NCBI RefSeq assembly: GCF_003457605.1
Contig: NZ_QRAN01000003.1
Coordinates: 1-64,000 of the forward strand
Origin: Seongchinamella sediminis
GTDB lineage: Bacteria; Pseudomonadota; Gammaproteobacteria; Pseudomonadales; Halieaceae
Direction: 5' to 3'
DNA length: 64,000 nt
The notes under the pieces: model-generated
What the model saw: the letters and a program-made list of their open reading frames with translations, nothing else
Databases searched by the model: none
What the model was told of the DNA's origin: nothing
Made by a program: the position numbers and the translations under genes
Part shown: positions 16,885 to 29,618 of the stretch, piece after piece
How the letters are laid out: every line of letters starts with the position of its first letter
Position numbering within the stretch: the first letter of the stretch is position 1

Positions 16885-18746
16885 GCTGACTCTCCCGCCG
16901 AGCTGGCTATCTTGGTAAGGTGCAGGGGTTTGGGATCCCCCTCCTCCAGGTACTGCTTGATCTGCTTGCGGATATTACGCGCGCTGATCGGCGTGCCGTC
17001 GAAACAGAGCACTGACTTGAGCTTGTCCGGGCCAAACTCGAACTCCGCCATCAGCAGGGTGCGCAGCTGGGCGTCGCGGTTCTGCTCGATCACATATACC
17101 TGGCGGTGATCCTCGATAAACTGCTTCACCTCGTCGTTGAAGGGAAATGCTCGGACCCGCATGGCGTCCAGGTGCACACCGTCCTTCTCGGCGAGCTTGT
17201 CCAGGGCTTCCCGGGAGGATTCCTCACTGGTGCCGAAGTACAGCACCGCCTCGTCGGTCTCTTCCCTGGCTTTGACGACCTCGGGCTCGGGCACGTACTC
17301 CTTGATGGTGTCCCACTTGCGCATCAGCCGCAGCATATTGTTTTCGTACTCCTCGCCTTTCTCGGTATATACCGCCTGTTCGTCACGGGAGGTACCGCGG
17401 GTGAAGAAAGCACCGCGCTCCGGGTGGGTGCCCGGATAGGTCCGGTAGGTGATGGCATCGCCGTCAACATCGAGGTAGCGGCCAAACTCCACGCCCGCTT
17501 CCAGCTGTTCCGTGGTCATTACCTTGCCCCGGTCGTAACGGCGGCCCTCATCCCAGGCCAGGGGTTCGGACATGTTGTCATTCATGCCCAGGTCCAGGTC
17601 GGTCATCAGGATGATCGGGGTTTGCAGGCGTTCGGCCAGGTCAAACGACAGGGCGCCGAAGTCAAAGCACTCCTTGGGGGTCGACGGAAACAACAGCACC
17701 TGCTTGGTATCGCCGTGGGACGCATAGGCGGTGGACAGGATGTCCGACTGCTGGGTGCGCGTCGGCATGCCGGTGGAGGGCCCCGCGCGCTGGACGTCAA
17801 ACAGGACGGTCGGGATCTCGGCGAAATAGGCCAGGCCCAGGAATTCACTCATCAGGGAGATTCCGGGACCGCTGGTGGCGGTAAACGCCCGGGCGCCGTT
17901 CCAGCTGGCGCCAATGACCATGCCTATGGCCGACAACTCATCCTCGGCCTGGACAATGGCGTAATTGCGGCTGCCGGTGCCCGGGTCGATGCGCACCCGG
18001 CGGGCGTACTTCTCGAAAGCGTCGACGACCGAGGTCGACGGTGTGATCGGGTACCAGGCGGCAACGGTAGCACCACCGTAGATGGCTCCCAGCCCGAGCG
18101 CGGTATTGCCGTCCAGCAGGATTTTGTCACCGACCGCGTCGGCCTTCCTGACCTGGATGCCAATGGGGCAATCGAGGTTGTTCCTGGCCCACTGGTGGCC
18201 CAGTTCCAGGGCGTGGATGTTGGGCAGGACCAGTTTCTCCTTGCCCTTGAACTGGTCTGCTACCAGGTCGGTGAGCACCTTGAAGTCCATGTCCAGCAGG
18301 GCCGCCAGTGCGCCCACGTAGATCACGTTCTTGAACAGCTGGCGCTGGCGGTGATCCTGGTACTCGTCGTTACAGATGCGGGTCAGTGGAATGCCGATGA
18401 TATTGACGTCGTTGCGCACCAGCCGCAGATCCAGGGGCTTGGTGTTGTCGTAGATGAAGTAACCACCGGGCTCCACCTCCTGGATGTCCTGGGCCATGCT
18501 CTGGGGGTTGACCGACAGGGCGATGTCTATCCCGCCGCGGCGCCCCAGGTAGCCCTTCTCGCTGACCCTGACCTCATACCAGGTGGGCAGGCCCTGGATA
18601 TTGGAGGGGAAGATGTTCTTCGGGCTGACCGGCAGGCCCATGCGGAACAGGGCCTTGGCGAACATATTGTTGGCGCTGGCCGAACCGGTACCATTGACGT
18701 TGGCAAACTTGATGACGAAGTCGTTGACGGACGTGATCTGTTTCAT
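16881..18746 (-). CDS. korA: 2-oxoacid:ferredoxin oxidoreductase alpha subunit, gamma domain fused (KorA-like)
   Basis: A 621-residue subunit in which the gamma domain (about 1-190, with GTGSASANN near 15-23) is fused ahead of the pyrimidine-binding alpha domain (YPITPST near 230-236, then the C-terminal transketolase-like domain). This order is typical of KorA proteins. With KorB it makes the catalytic heterodimer. I set the start at the ATG at 18746, two bases after the stop of the upstream flavoprotein; an in-frame start at 18812 would run 22 residues into that gene. The tight spacing implies one operon and balanced production. Confidence 0.92.
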   Translation of the reverse strand: MKQITSVNDFVIKFANVNGTGSASANNMFAKALFRMGLPVSPKNIFPSNIQGLPTWYEVRVSEKGYLGRRGGIDIALSVNPQSMAQDIQEVEPGGYFIYDNTKPLDLRLVRNDVNIIGIPLTRICNDEYQDHRQRQLFKNVIYVGALAALLDMDFKVLTDLVADQFKGKEKLVLPNIHALELGHQWARNNLDCPIGIQVRKADAVGDKILLDGNTALGLGAIYGGATVAAWYPITPSTSVVDAFEKYARRVRIDPGTGSRNYAIVQAEDELSAIGMVIGASWNGARAFTATSGPGISLMSEFLGLAYFAEIPTVLFDVQRAGPSTGMPTRTQQSDILSTAYASHGDTKQVLLFPSTPKECFDFGALSFDLAERLQTPIILMTDLDLGMNDNMSEPLAWDEGRRYDRGKVMTTEQLEAGVEFGRYLDVDGDAITYRTYPGTHPERGAFFTRGTSRDEQAVYTEKGEEYENNMLRLMRKWDTIKEYVPEPEVVKAREETDEAVLYFGTSEESSREALDKLAEKDGVHLDAMRVRAFPFNDEVKQFIEDHRQVYVIEQNRDAQLRTLLMAEFEFGPDKLKSVLCFDGTPISARNIRKQIKQYLEEGDPKPLHLTKIASSAGESA

Positions 18747-18748
18747 GG

Positions 18749-20530
18749 TTACTGGCCCGCCTTGGTGACGTTGTAAAGGAATTTCTGCATGTCCCAGGCC
18801 GAGGTCGGGCAACGCTCGGCACAGAGCCCGCAGTGCAGGCAGACATTCTCGTCCTTGACCATCACCCGCGCAGTGGGCAGGTCCTGGGACACGTACAGGT
18901 CCTGGGCAATGTTACCCGCCGGCGCCGACAGGCTGGCACGCAACTGCTCCTCTTCGGCGTTGGCGGTGAAGGTAATACAGTCAGTCGGGCAGATATCCAC
19001 GCAGGCATCGCACTCGATGCAGCGCGCTTCCTCGAACACGGTCTGCACATCGCAATTGAGGCAGCGTTCCGCCTCCTTGTAGGCAGTGGCATGGTCAAAG
19101 CCCAGTTCCACTTCCATCTTGCGATCCGCCAGGGTTTTCTCCAGCGGCGCCAGCGGCACGATGTAACGCTGGTCCGCTGCCACGGCGTTGTCGTAGCTCC
19201 ACTCGTGAACCCCCATCTTCTGGCTGGCCAGGGTGACACCCGGCGCGGGCCGCTCGGCAACGGACTCGCCGCGGCACAGCAGGTCTATGCTGATCGCGGC
19301 CTGGTGGCCATGAGCCACCGCGGTAATGACGTTTTCCGGGCCGAAAGCAGCGTCGCCGCCGAAGAACACTTTCTCATTGGTCGACTGGAAGGTGGTCTCG
19401 TCCACCACCGGCATGTCCCACTTGTCGAACTCTATGCCCAGGTCGCGCTCAATCCACGGGAAGGCATTCTCCTGGCCAATCGCCATCAGCACCACGTCAG
19501 CTTCCATGAACACCAGCGGTTCGCCGGTGGGCACCAGGGAACGCTTGCCGTCCGCGTCGTACCGGGCCTCCACTTTCTCGAAGTGCATACCCTTGAGTTC
19601 GCCGTCCTCGACCACAAACTCCTTGGGTACGTGGTTGTTGTAAATGGGGATACCCTCGTGCATGGCATCCTCCTTCTCCCAGGGCGAGGCTTTCATGTCC
19701 TCAAACGGGCTGCGGACCACAACCCGGACATCCTCGCCACCGAGACGTCTGGAGGTGCGGCAGCAATCCATGGCAGTGTTGCCGCCACCGAGCACCAGCA
19801 CCTTTTTCTCGATCTTGTCGGTGTGTTCAAAGGCCACACTCGCCAGCCAGTCGATACCCAGGTGGACCTGGTCGGCGACGTCCTCGAGGCCCGGCAGGTT
19901 CAGGCCCTTACCGCGCGGGGCTCCAGTGCCGACAAATACCGCATCATAGCCCTTGTCGAGAATTTCCTGCAGGCTCTCGACCTCGATGTCGAAGGTGGTA
20001 TTGATGCCCATATCCAGGATGTAGTTCACTTCCTCGTCAAGCACCTCGAGGGGCAGGCGGAAAGACGGAATCTGGCTGCGCATCATGCCACCGCCAGCGA
20101 ACTGGTTGTCGTATACATCGATGATGTATCCCAGGGGCGCCAGGTCACGCGCCACCGTCAGCGAGGCGGGGCCGGCGCCGATCAGGGCGATGCGCTTGCC
20201 GTTTTTCTGCTTCGGGATGGCCGGCAGCTGGTCGCTGATATCCTGCTTGTTGTCCGCGGCGACCCGCTTGAGCCGGCAGATGGCTACCGGTTCCTCGTCG
20301 TCACCCTCTAGCCTGCCCCGGCGGCAGGCCGGTTCGCAGGGGCGGTCACAGGTGCGGCCCAGTATTCCCGGGAACACATTGGACTGCCAATTGATCATGT
20401 AGGCCTCGGTGTAGCGCTCTGCCGCGATCAGGCGTATGTATTCGGGAACGGGCGTGTGCGCGGGACAGGCGTACTGGCAGTCGACTACCTTGTGGAAGTA
20501 CTCGGGATCTTTAATATCGGTCGGTTTCAC
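18749..20530 (-). CDS. GltD-like FAD/NAD(P) oxidoreductase with ferredoxin domain, Kor partner
   Basis: A 593-residue flavoprotein built like the small subunit of glutamate synthase. An N-terminal Cys-rich Fe-S region has CQYACP (about 18-23) and a CDRPCEPAC segment. FAD binding is at GAGPAS (about 117-122) and NAD(P) binding at GGGNTAMD (about 249-256). Two C-terminal 4Fe-4S motifs follow, CIECDACVDICP (about 505-516) and CLHCGLCAERCP (about 563-574). There is no gltB partner nearby; instead it is first in the operon before korA and korB. It most likely passes electrons between the Kor complex (or its ferredoxin) and NAD(P)H. From memory, comparable third components occur with 2-oxoglutarate:NADP oxidoreductases of Thauera/Azoarcus. 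Confidence 0.88.
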   Translation of the reverse strand: MKPTDIKDPEYFHKVVDCQYACPAHTPVPEYIRLIAAERYTEAYMINWQSNVFPGILGRTCDRPCEPACRRGRLEGDDEEPVAICRLKRVAADNKQDISDQLPAIPKQKNGKRIALIGAGPASLTVARDLAPLGYIIDVYDNQFAGGGMMRSQIPSFRLPLEVLDEEVNYILDMGINTTFDIEVESLQEILDKGYDAVFVGTGAPRGKGLNLPGLEDVADQVHLGIDWLASVAFEHTDKIEKKVLVLGGGNTAMDCCRTSRRLGGEDVRVVVRSPFEDMKASPWEKEDAMHEGIPIYNNHVPKEFVVEDGELKGMHFEKVEARYDADGKRSLVPTGEPLVFMEADVVLMAIGQENAFPWIERDLGIEFDKWDMPVVDETTFQSTNEKVFFGGDAAFGPENVITAVAHGHQAAISIDLLCRGESVAERPAPGVTLASQKMGVHEWSYDNAVAADQRYIVPLAPLEKTLADRKMEVELGFDHATAYKEAERCLNCDVQTVFEEARCIECDACVDICPTDCITFTANAEEEQLRASLSAPAGNIAQDLYVSQDLPTARVMVKDENVCLHCGLCAERCPTSAWDMQKFLYNVTKAGQ

Positions 20531-20559
20531 ATCAGGACTCGTTATTCAAGTTTCGGGCA

Positions 20560-20579
20560 GCGCCCTTGAGCGTGGGCGC
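20560..20579 (-). repeat. hairpin in the leader of the kor operon
   Basis: Perfect 6-bp inverted repeat GCGCCC / GGGCGC with an 8-base loop, 29 bases upstream of the first kor-operon start codon. A CACATGTG palindrome lies further upstream (20597-20604). Either could be regulatory; no function can be assigned. Confidence 0.4.
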
Positions 20580-20716
20580 AAACAGCAGAATTGTGGCACA
20601 TGTGGGCGGCCAATGCATTACGGGTCCGGTACAAAAACCGTTACCTTCCCGATGCTTATGCCACTTTTATGCAGCAAGTTAGCAATGACTCGCGAACCGG
20701 ACGGTCCCCGAAGTGC

Positions 20717-24266
<3,550 letters not shown>

Positions 24267-24278
24267 TGCCAGGACCTA

Positions 24279-27200
24279 TCAGCTCGCCGCCAGTTCTGCC
24301 GCTTCTTCGACATCTACAGTTACCAGGCGCGACACGCCCGGCTCATGCATGGTTACGCCCATTAACTGATCCGCCTGTTCCATGGTGATCTTGTTGTGGG
24401 TAATGAAAATAAACTGCACCTTCTCGGACATTTCCTTCACCATCCGCGCATAGCGGCCGGTGTTGGCGTCGTCCAGCGGCGCGTCCACCTCGTCCAGCAT
24501 ACAGAACGGCGCCGGGTTGAGCTGGAAGATGGAGAATACCAGGGCAATCGCCGTCAAGGCCTTCTCGCCACCGGACAACAGGTGAATGGTACTGTTTTTC
24601 TTGCCCGGAGGTCGAGCCATGATGGCGATACCGGTGTCGAGCAAATCGTCGCCCGTCATTTCCAGGTAGGCGCTACCACCGCCGAACACCCGCGGAAACA
24701 GTTCCTGCAGGCCGTTATTCACCTTGTCGAAGGTTTCCTGGAAGCGGTTGCGGGTTTCCTTGTCGATCTTGCGGATGGCGCTCTCCAGGGTGTTGAGCGC
24801 CGTTTCCAGATCCTCGTTCTGGGAATCGAGGTAGTTTTTTCGTTCCGACTGGAGGTTGTATTCGTCGATGGCCGCGAGGTTGATCGGCCCCAGCCGGGCA
24901 ATACGGCTGGCAATCTTTTCCAGCTGCCGTTGCCACTCGTGTTCGGAGGCTTCCTCAGGCATGGTGCCCAATACCGCCTCCAGGTCCTGCTCGCCTTCCT
25001 GCAACTGCCGCTGGACGTTCTCGCGCTGCACCTGCAGGGTCTGGTTGCTGATCCGCTGTTGTTCCAGCTCGCTGCGCACAGATTCGGCGCGGTGCTCGAT
25101 GCCCGCCCGCTGCTGCTCGCATTGACGCAGCTGGTGCTCGACCTCGGCTACCGCCTGGCGGGCCTCGCTGAGTTCGCCCTCGGCCACCAGGCGCAATTCC
25201 AGCTGCTGCTCCAGTTCCTGTTGCAGGTGATCCAGCGGGTTGTCGTTATCGGCCATGCTGCGCTGCAGGTTCTCCCGGCGCTCGCGCATCTGCGCTACCT
25301 GGCTGTTGGTGCGCTCGATGGACTGGCGGATGGAGCCCAGCTGGGTTTGTAGCGACTGGTAGCGCATGGCCGCCTGGTGGGAGGCGTCCTTGTCGTGACG
25401 GGCTTTCTGCCGGCAGCTGTCCAGGGTGCCGCGGGTTTCGTCGCGCACCGACAGCAGGTCCTCGCGGCGCTGGGAGTCGGACTCCATGCCCTCGATGGCT
25501 TCGGACAGCAACTGCCTGGCCTCGGCGATGGATTCCTGTTCCTGCTGGAATTGCTCCCGGGCTTCCGCGATATCGCTGCCGAGGCGTTCACGGCGAGCGG
25601 CGATCTGCTCTACCTTGGCCTGCAGTGCCGACAGCTGGGCACTGGCGTCGGCATGCTGGCGGGTAGCGGCCTGCAGTTCGCGCTGGGCCACCTGGCGCTG
25701 TTCCTCCAGCTGGCTCAAGCGCTCCTGGCTTGCCGCCAGCTCCTCTTCCAGCTGTTGTTCCCGCTCAACACTGGACGCCAGCGCCTGCTCCAGCTGCTCC
25801 AGCTCCTGCTGGCGCTTGATCACACCGCCCTGCTGGTCCGCCAGGCGGGTAACCCGCAACCAGTTGCGCCCCAGCCAGACCCCCTCACGGGTGATAATGG
25901 ATTCGCCGTCCGCCAGCGAGCTGCGCCGGGTCATGGCCTGGGTCAGGTCGTCAGCTACCCGGACGCCGTTCAACAGCACCGCGGCATGGCCCTGGCTGCG
26001 CACTTTGGCCGCCAGGAAGTCGTCCGCCAGCGGGGCTTCCGCACCGCCCTCAACCAGCGCCAGCTGGCCCTGCTCGAGGCTGCCCAGCATTTCGCCCAGC
26101 GGGCCGAGGTCATCCACACAGACCGCCTGCAGGTAGTCCCCGAGCACGGTTTCCACCGCCAGCTGCCAGCCGTCGTCGACCTGCAGCTGCTCCAGCAGGC
26201 GCGGTTTATCGGCGACCTGCTGCGCCTGCAGCCAGTCCCCCACCCCGGCGCTGCCATCGTCCATCGCGGCCTGTTGCAGGGCTTCCAGGGAGGCCTGGCG
26301 GCCACGCAGTTGCTGCAGGGTGGAGCGCACGTCATTGAGTGCCGTGGACAGCTGGCTATTGCGTTCGCGGGTGGCGGACACCTCGTCGACCAGGGATTCG
26401 GCACTGGACTCGTGCTCCGCCATGAGCAGCTCGATCTCGGCCAGTTGCTCACCCAGGGTTTCCATTTCGCCGTCATCAGGGCCTGGCGCAAGTGCCGCCT
26501 GCTCTTCCTCGAGCTGGCGGATGCGGCCCTGGCTGCGCTGCAGCACCTGCTCCAGGTGCTGGATACGGGACTGCTGTACCTCGGCCTGCTGCCGCGGCTG
26601 GGCAGCATGGTGGTTAAACTCATCCCACCGGTTCTGCCAGTCGTGCATGGCCTCCTCGGCCTGCACCAGGGCCTCGGCGGAAGCCTCTTCCACCTCCTGC
26701 AGCATCTCCAGCTCCGGGGCCAGGGTTTCCACCTCCTGCTCCCAGCTCACCAGCTTGTCCCGGTCATCGCCCAGATGGCTTTCGGCCTGCTCCAGCGATG
26801 CGAGGGTTTGCGCCAGGTCCTCGGACAGCTGCCTGCTGCGTTCCTGCTGGTGCTTGATGGTCTGCTCGATGCGGGCCACTTCCGACCCCAGGGAGTAATA
26901 GGTCGCCTGTACCTTGTTGAAACTGTCGTTGCGGTCGCTGTGCTCCACCCGGTGCTGCTCGATCGCGGTGTCCACCTGCTGGTGTTCCGCGTGCACCGAC
27001 TCCAGCTTGACTTCCAGCTCGGCGATGGCCTGGCTGGCGGCCCTGACCTGCTGGTCCAGCTCGCGCCACTGCAGTGCCTGCAGCTGACCCTTGTAGCGGC
27101 GCTCTTCTGCCTTGTACTCTCTGTACTTCTCCGCAGCCTGCGCCTGACGCTGCAAATGCTGCAGCTGCCGGTCCAGCTCTTCGCGCAGGTCGGTGAGCCG

Positions 27201-27776
27201 CTCCAGGTTATCCAGGGTGCGGCGCATCCGGCTCTCGGTTTCCTTGCGCCGCTCCTTGTACTTGGAAATACCGGCGGCTTCCTCGATGAACACGCGCAGC
27301 TCCTCGGGCTTGGACTCGATCAGCCGGGAGATCATGCCCTGCTCGATAATGGCGTAGCTGCGGGGGCCGAGACCGGTACCGAGGAAGATATCGGTGATAT
27401 CCCGGCGCCGGCACCTGGTGCCGTTGAGGAAATATTCGGATTGCCCCTCGCGGGACACCTGGCGCTTGATGGAAATTTCCGCGTAGCTGGCGTATTCACC
27501 GCCAACACCGCCATCGTGGTTATCGAATACCAGCTCGATGGCGGCCTGGCCAACAGGCTGGCGGTTCACCGAGCCGTTGAAGATCACGTCGGTCATGGAC
27601 TCGCCGCGCAGGTTTTTGGCGGAACTCTCGCCCATGACCCAGCGCACGGCGTCGATGACATTGGATTTTCCGCAGCCGTTGGGGCCGACTACAGCGCACA
27701 TATTGCTGGGGAAGTTGACTGTCGTCGGGTCGACGAAAGACTTGAAACCCGCCAGCTTGATTGACTTTAGTCTCAT
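24279..27776 (-). CDS. smc: chromosome partition protein SMC
   Basis: A 1165-residue structural maintenance of chromosomes ATPase. Walker A GPNGCGKS is at 31-38, a long coiled-coil arm spans about 170-500, the hinge is near 500-660, the second arm follows, and the C-terminal head has the LLSGGEKALTA signature and Walker B MLDEVDAPLD. Together with ScpAB (not in the window) it organises the chromosome. The length is usual for a proteobacterial SMC. It is the first gene of smc-zipA-ligA-lipoprotein and has a hairpin in its leader. Confidence 0.98.
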   Translation of the reverse strand: MRLKSIKLAGFKSFVDPTTVNFPSNMCAVVGPNGCGKSNVIDAVRWVMGESSAKNLRGESMTDVIFNGSVNRQPVGQAAIELVFDNHDGGVGGEYASYAEISIKRQVSREGQSEYFLNGTRCRRRDITDIFLGTGLGPRSYAIIEQGMISRLIESKPEELRVFIEEAAGISKYKERRKETESRMRRTLDNLERLTDLREELDRQLQHLQRQAQAAEKYREYKAEERRYKGQLQALQWRELDQQVRAASQAIAELEVKLESVHAEHQQVDTAIEQHRVEHSDRNDSFNKVQATYYSLGSEVARIEQTIKHQQERSRQLSEDLAQTLASLEQAESHLGDDRDKLVSWEQEVETLAPELEMLQEVEEASAEALVQAEEAMHDWQNRWDEFNHHAAQPRQQAEVQQSRIQHLEQVLQRSQGRIRQLEEEQAALAPGPDDGEMETLGEQLAEIELLMAEHESSAESLVDEVSATRERNSQLSTALNDVRSTLQQLRGRQASLEALQQAAMDDGSAGVGDWLQAQQVADKPRLLEQLQVDDGWQLAVETVLGDYLQAVCVDDLGPLGEMLGSLEQGQLALVEGGAEAPLADDFLAAKVRSQGHAAVLLNGVRVADDLTQAMTRRSSLADGESIITREGVWLGRNWLRVTRLADQQGGVIKRQQELEQLEQALASSVEREQQLEEELAASQERLSQLEEQRQVAQRELQAATRQHADASAQLSALQAKVEQIAARRERLGSDIAEAREQFQQEQESIAEARQLLSEAIEGMESDSQRREDLLSVRDETRGTLDSCRQKARHDKDASHQAAMRYQSLQTQLGSIRQSIERTNSQVAQMRERRENLQRSMADNDNPLDHLQQELEQQLELRLVAEGELSEARQAVAEVEHQLRQCEQQRAGIEHRAESVRSELEQQRISNQTLQVQRENVQRQLQEGEQDLEAVLGTMPEEASEHEWQRQLEKIASRIARLGPINLAAIDEYNLQSERKNYLDSQNEDLETALNTLESAIRKIDKETRNRFQETFDKVNNGLQELFPRVFGGGSAYLEMTGDDLLDTGIAIMARPPGKKNSTIHLLSGGEKALTAIALVFSIFQLNPAPFCMLDEVDAPLDDANTGRYARMVKEMSEKVQFIFITHNKITMEQADQLMGVTMHEPGVSRLVTVDVEEAAELAAS

Positions 27777-27822
27777 TGAACTTTAATTGCCCGCTTTATC
27801 TTGCTGTTTTTTATAGGAATTA

Positions 27823-27854
27823 CCGGGTAAAACCCAGAAATCACCCCAACCCGG
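27823..27854 (-). repeat. hairpin in smc leader
   Basis: Inverted repeat CCGGGT / ACCCGG (27823-27828 with 27849-27854, 20-base loop), with a nested GGGT-TTT-ACCC element, about 50-80 bases upstream of the smc start on the minus strand. Function unknown. Confidence 0.35.
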
Positions 27855-27907
27855 AAACACAAGATATAGTGTATAGACTTTGATCGGGTGACACTACGCC
27901 CTGAGCC

Positions 27908-27929
27908 AAAAAAGCGCCAACTTTAGCGC
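27908..27929 (-). terminator. terminator of the ttcA-ccm operon
   Basis: On the minus strand GCGCT-AAAGTT-GGCGC (five pairs, one G-U) is followed by six Ts, just after the ccmI stop. A short but well-placed rho-independent terminator. Confidence 0.6.
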
Positions 27930-27936
27930 CGGGAGC

Positions 27937-29160
27937 CTAGCTTCCAGCGGTGGGGCTGAGGACGATCTGCACCGGCTCGACCGAGTCGCCGGGGGCCAGC
28001 GGGCCCGCCTGTCCCAGCCAGCTGCTATTGGCCTCCCCGGGCTGGCCGCCGGGCGAGACCTGCACCACGACCATGACCGAGGCTGTCTCCGACAGTTTTT
28101 GCCCGGCCATGGACTTGCTATCATCGAGGCGCAGGGTGGCCGGCAGGTCGGCACCGCGCAGACGCTGCACGGCAATTGGCATGCGGCTGTCGCTGGCGGC
28201 ATTCCGCGCCAGCACGAACACCGTGTCACCGGGCGCCACCTGGCCGCCCTCGGGCAGCGCCACCGACACGGTAACCCCGGCTCCGGCCTCGTCGGCAGCC
28301 GGCCCGGCTGCGGGCTCGCTATCGCCGGCGGCCATTGCCGGCGCCTCCCCCAGCCGTTCCAGGGCGGTGGCAATAATGCCGGATATCATTTGCCGGGTTT
28401 CGGATCCCGGCGGTTCCATCGCCACCAGGCGCTGCCAGTACTCGACCGCGGCCCGGTACTGACCCTGCTCGAAGGACGCCATGCCCAGCAGGCCCAGGGC
28501 CGTGCGCTGGTGCGGGTCGATGGCCAGGGCCTGCTCCGCCCGCATGCGGGCGCTGTCATTCAGTTGTCTGCCAGCGGCGAGATACCGGGCCTGGGCGGCA
28601 TAGGCCAGTGCCGCCGCATCCTCGGGCGCAGCGCTGATCAGCTCGTCGTAGGCCTCGGCGGCGCGGGCGTAATCCTGCAGGCCCATATAGTAACGCCCCA
28701 GCATGGCCACGTAGTGCAGATTGTCCGGACGTTGCCCGGCGCGTTCCTCGATCGCCAGCATCAGCGCATCCATCTCCTGGGGCGTGCTGCTATCGTCCAG
28801 GGACTGCAACTGGCGGGCAATCAACACATCCGGGGCGGCACCCAGGCGATAGTAGAGGACGATGGCGAACAGGCTGATAAGCGGGACCAGGATCCAGGCG
28901 GGGAAGCCGCTGCGGCTGGCGCCTGGCGTGTGAGCCGGCGGCACCACGCCCTCCTCGTCCTCCAGCAGGCGCAGGCGCGCATCCTCGGCCAGCGCCTCAT
29001 CGCCCTCGTTGTCGAGTTCCTGCTGCCGCTGGCGATACCACTGCAGGTTGGCTTCGGCGAGGTCCTGTTCGCTGACACCGTCGTGGCGGGACAGGGGCCG
29101 GATATAAAACAGTGCACTGAACAGCAACAGCGCTGCACAGGCGATAATAAGTAGGGTCAC
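27937..29160 (-). CDS. ccmI: cytochrome c biogenesis protein CcmI
   Basis: A 407-residue CcmI (CycH), the apocytochrome chaperone of system I maturation. Two N-terminal membrane helices (about 1-20 and 90-110) flank a short charged loop; tetratricopeptide-like repeats follow (about 130-260), and a C-terminal beta-rich periplasmic domain (about 285-407) binds the apocytochrome. It is the last gene of the ccm operon, overlapping ccmH by 4 bases. Confidence 0.92.
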   Translation of the reverse strand: MTLLIIACAALLLFSALFYIRPLSRHDGVSEQDLAEANLQWYRQRQQELDNEGDEALAEDARLRLLEDEEGVVPPAHTPGASRSGFPAWILVPLISLFAIVLYYRLGAAPDVLIARQLQSLDDSSTPQEMDALMLAIEERAGQRPDNLHYVAMLGRYYMGLQDYARAAEAYDELISAAPEDAAALAYAAQARYLAAGRQLNDSARMRAEQALAIDPHQRTALGLLGMASFEQGQYRAAVEYWQRLVAMEPPGSETRQMISGIIATALERLGEAPAMAAGDSEPAAGPAADEAGAGVTVSVALPEGGQVAPGDTVFVLARNAASDSRMPIAVQRLRGADLPATLRLDDSKSMAGQKLSETASVMVVVQVSPGGQPGEANSSWLGQAGPLAPGDSVEPVQIVLSPTAGS

Positions 29161-29618
29161 TGGTCTTGTTTCGCCTTTTCCATCAGTGCCTGCAGGCGCT
29201 GCTGCTCCTCATCGCTCAGGGCGACTCCGGCGCTGTCTTTCCTGCGCCCACGCAGGGTCATTACCACAATGGCGAGGCCGAGGGCGAGCAACAGCAAGGG
29301 GGCCAGCCAGAGCATGGCGGTGGCGCCGGAGAACCGGGGCCGGTAGCTGACAAACTCGCCATAGCGATCGACCATATACTGGCGGATTTCATCGTCGGTA
29401 GCGCCCGCTTCCAGCTGCTCGTACAGCAGGCGCCGGAGATCCTGGGAAATAGGCGCGTTGGAGTCGGCAATGTTCTGGTTCTGGCACTTGGGGCAGCGCA
29501 ACTCCTCGCTCAGCGCCTGGTAGCGCTGCTGCAGCGCCGGGTCACTGAACTGGTAGGTCTCGATCACCGCCAGCGCCGGCAGCGCCAGCAGCAACAACAG
29601 TGGCAACAAGCGTCTCAT
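29157..29618 (-). CDS. ccmH: cytochrome c-type biogenesis protein CcmH
   Basis: A 153-residue CcmH (CycL) thiol oxidoreductase. A signal segment (about 1-17) precedes the redox motif CPKC (about 42-45, in the LRCPKCQNQNI block), and a membrane helix lies near 100-122. It helps reduce the apocytochrome CXXCH thiols before heme ligation. Its start overlaps the ccmG stop (TGATG). Confidence 0.95.
   Translation of the reverse strand: MRRLLPLLLLLALPALAVIETYQFSDPALQQRYQALSEELRCPKCQNQNIADSNAPISQDLRRLLYEQLEAGATDDEIRQYMVDRYGEFVSYRPRFSGATAMLWLAPLLLLALGLAIVVMTLRGRRKDSAGVALSDEEQQRLQALMEKAKQDQ

Noticed and set aside
17106-20311. Two long plus-strand frames opposite korA and the GltD-like gene
   Set aside because: Both are antisense to well-supported genes and translate to Gly/Val/His-rich sequence without domains.
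25377-27764. A 795-codon plus-strand open frame opposite smc
   Set aside because: Mirrors the repetitive Gln/Glu/Leu coding of the SMC coiled coil; no independent evidence of a gene.
27908-27930. AGCGCC direct repeat near the end of the ccm operon
   Set aside because: Explained as the two self-complementary GCGC arms of the operon terminator.
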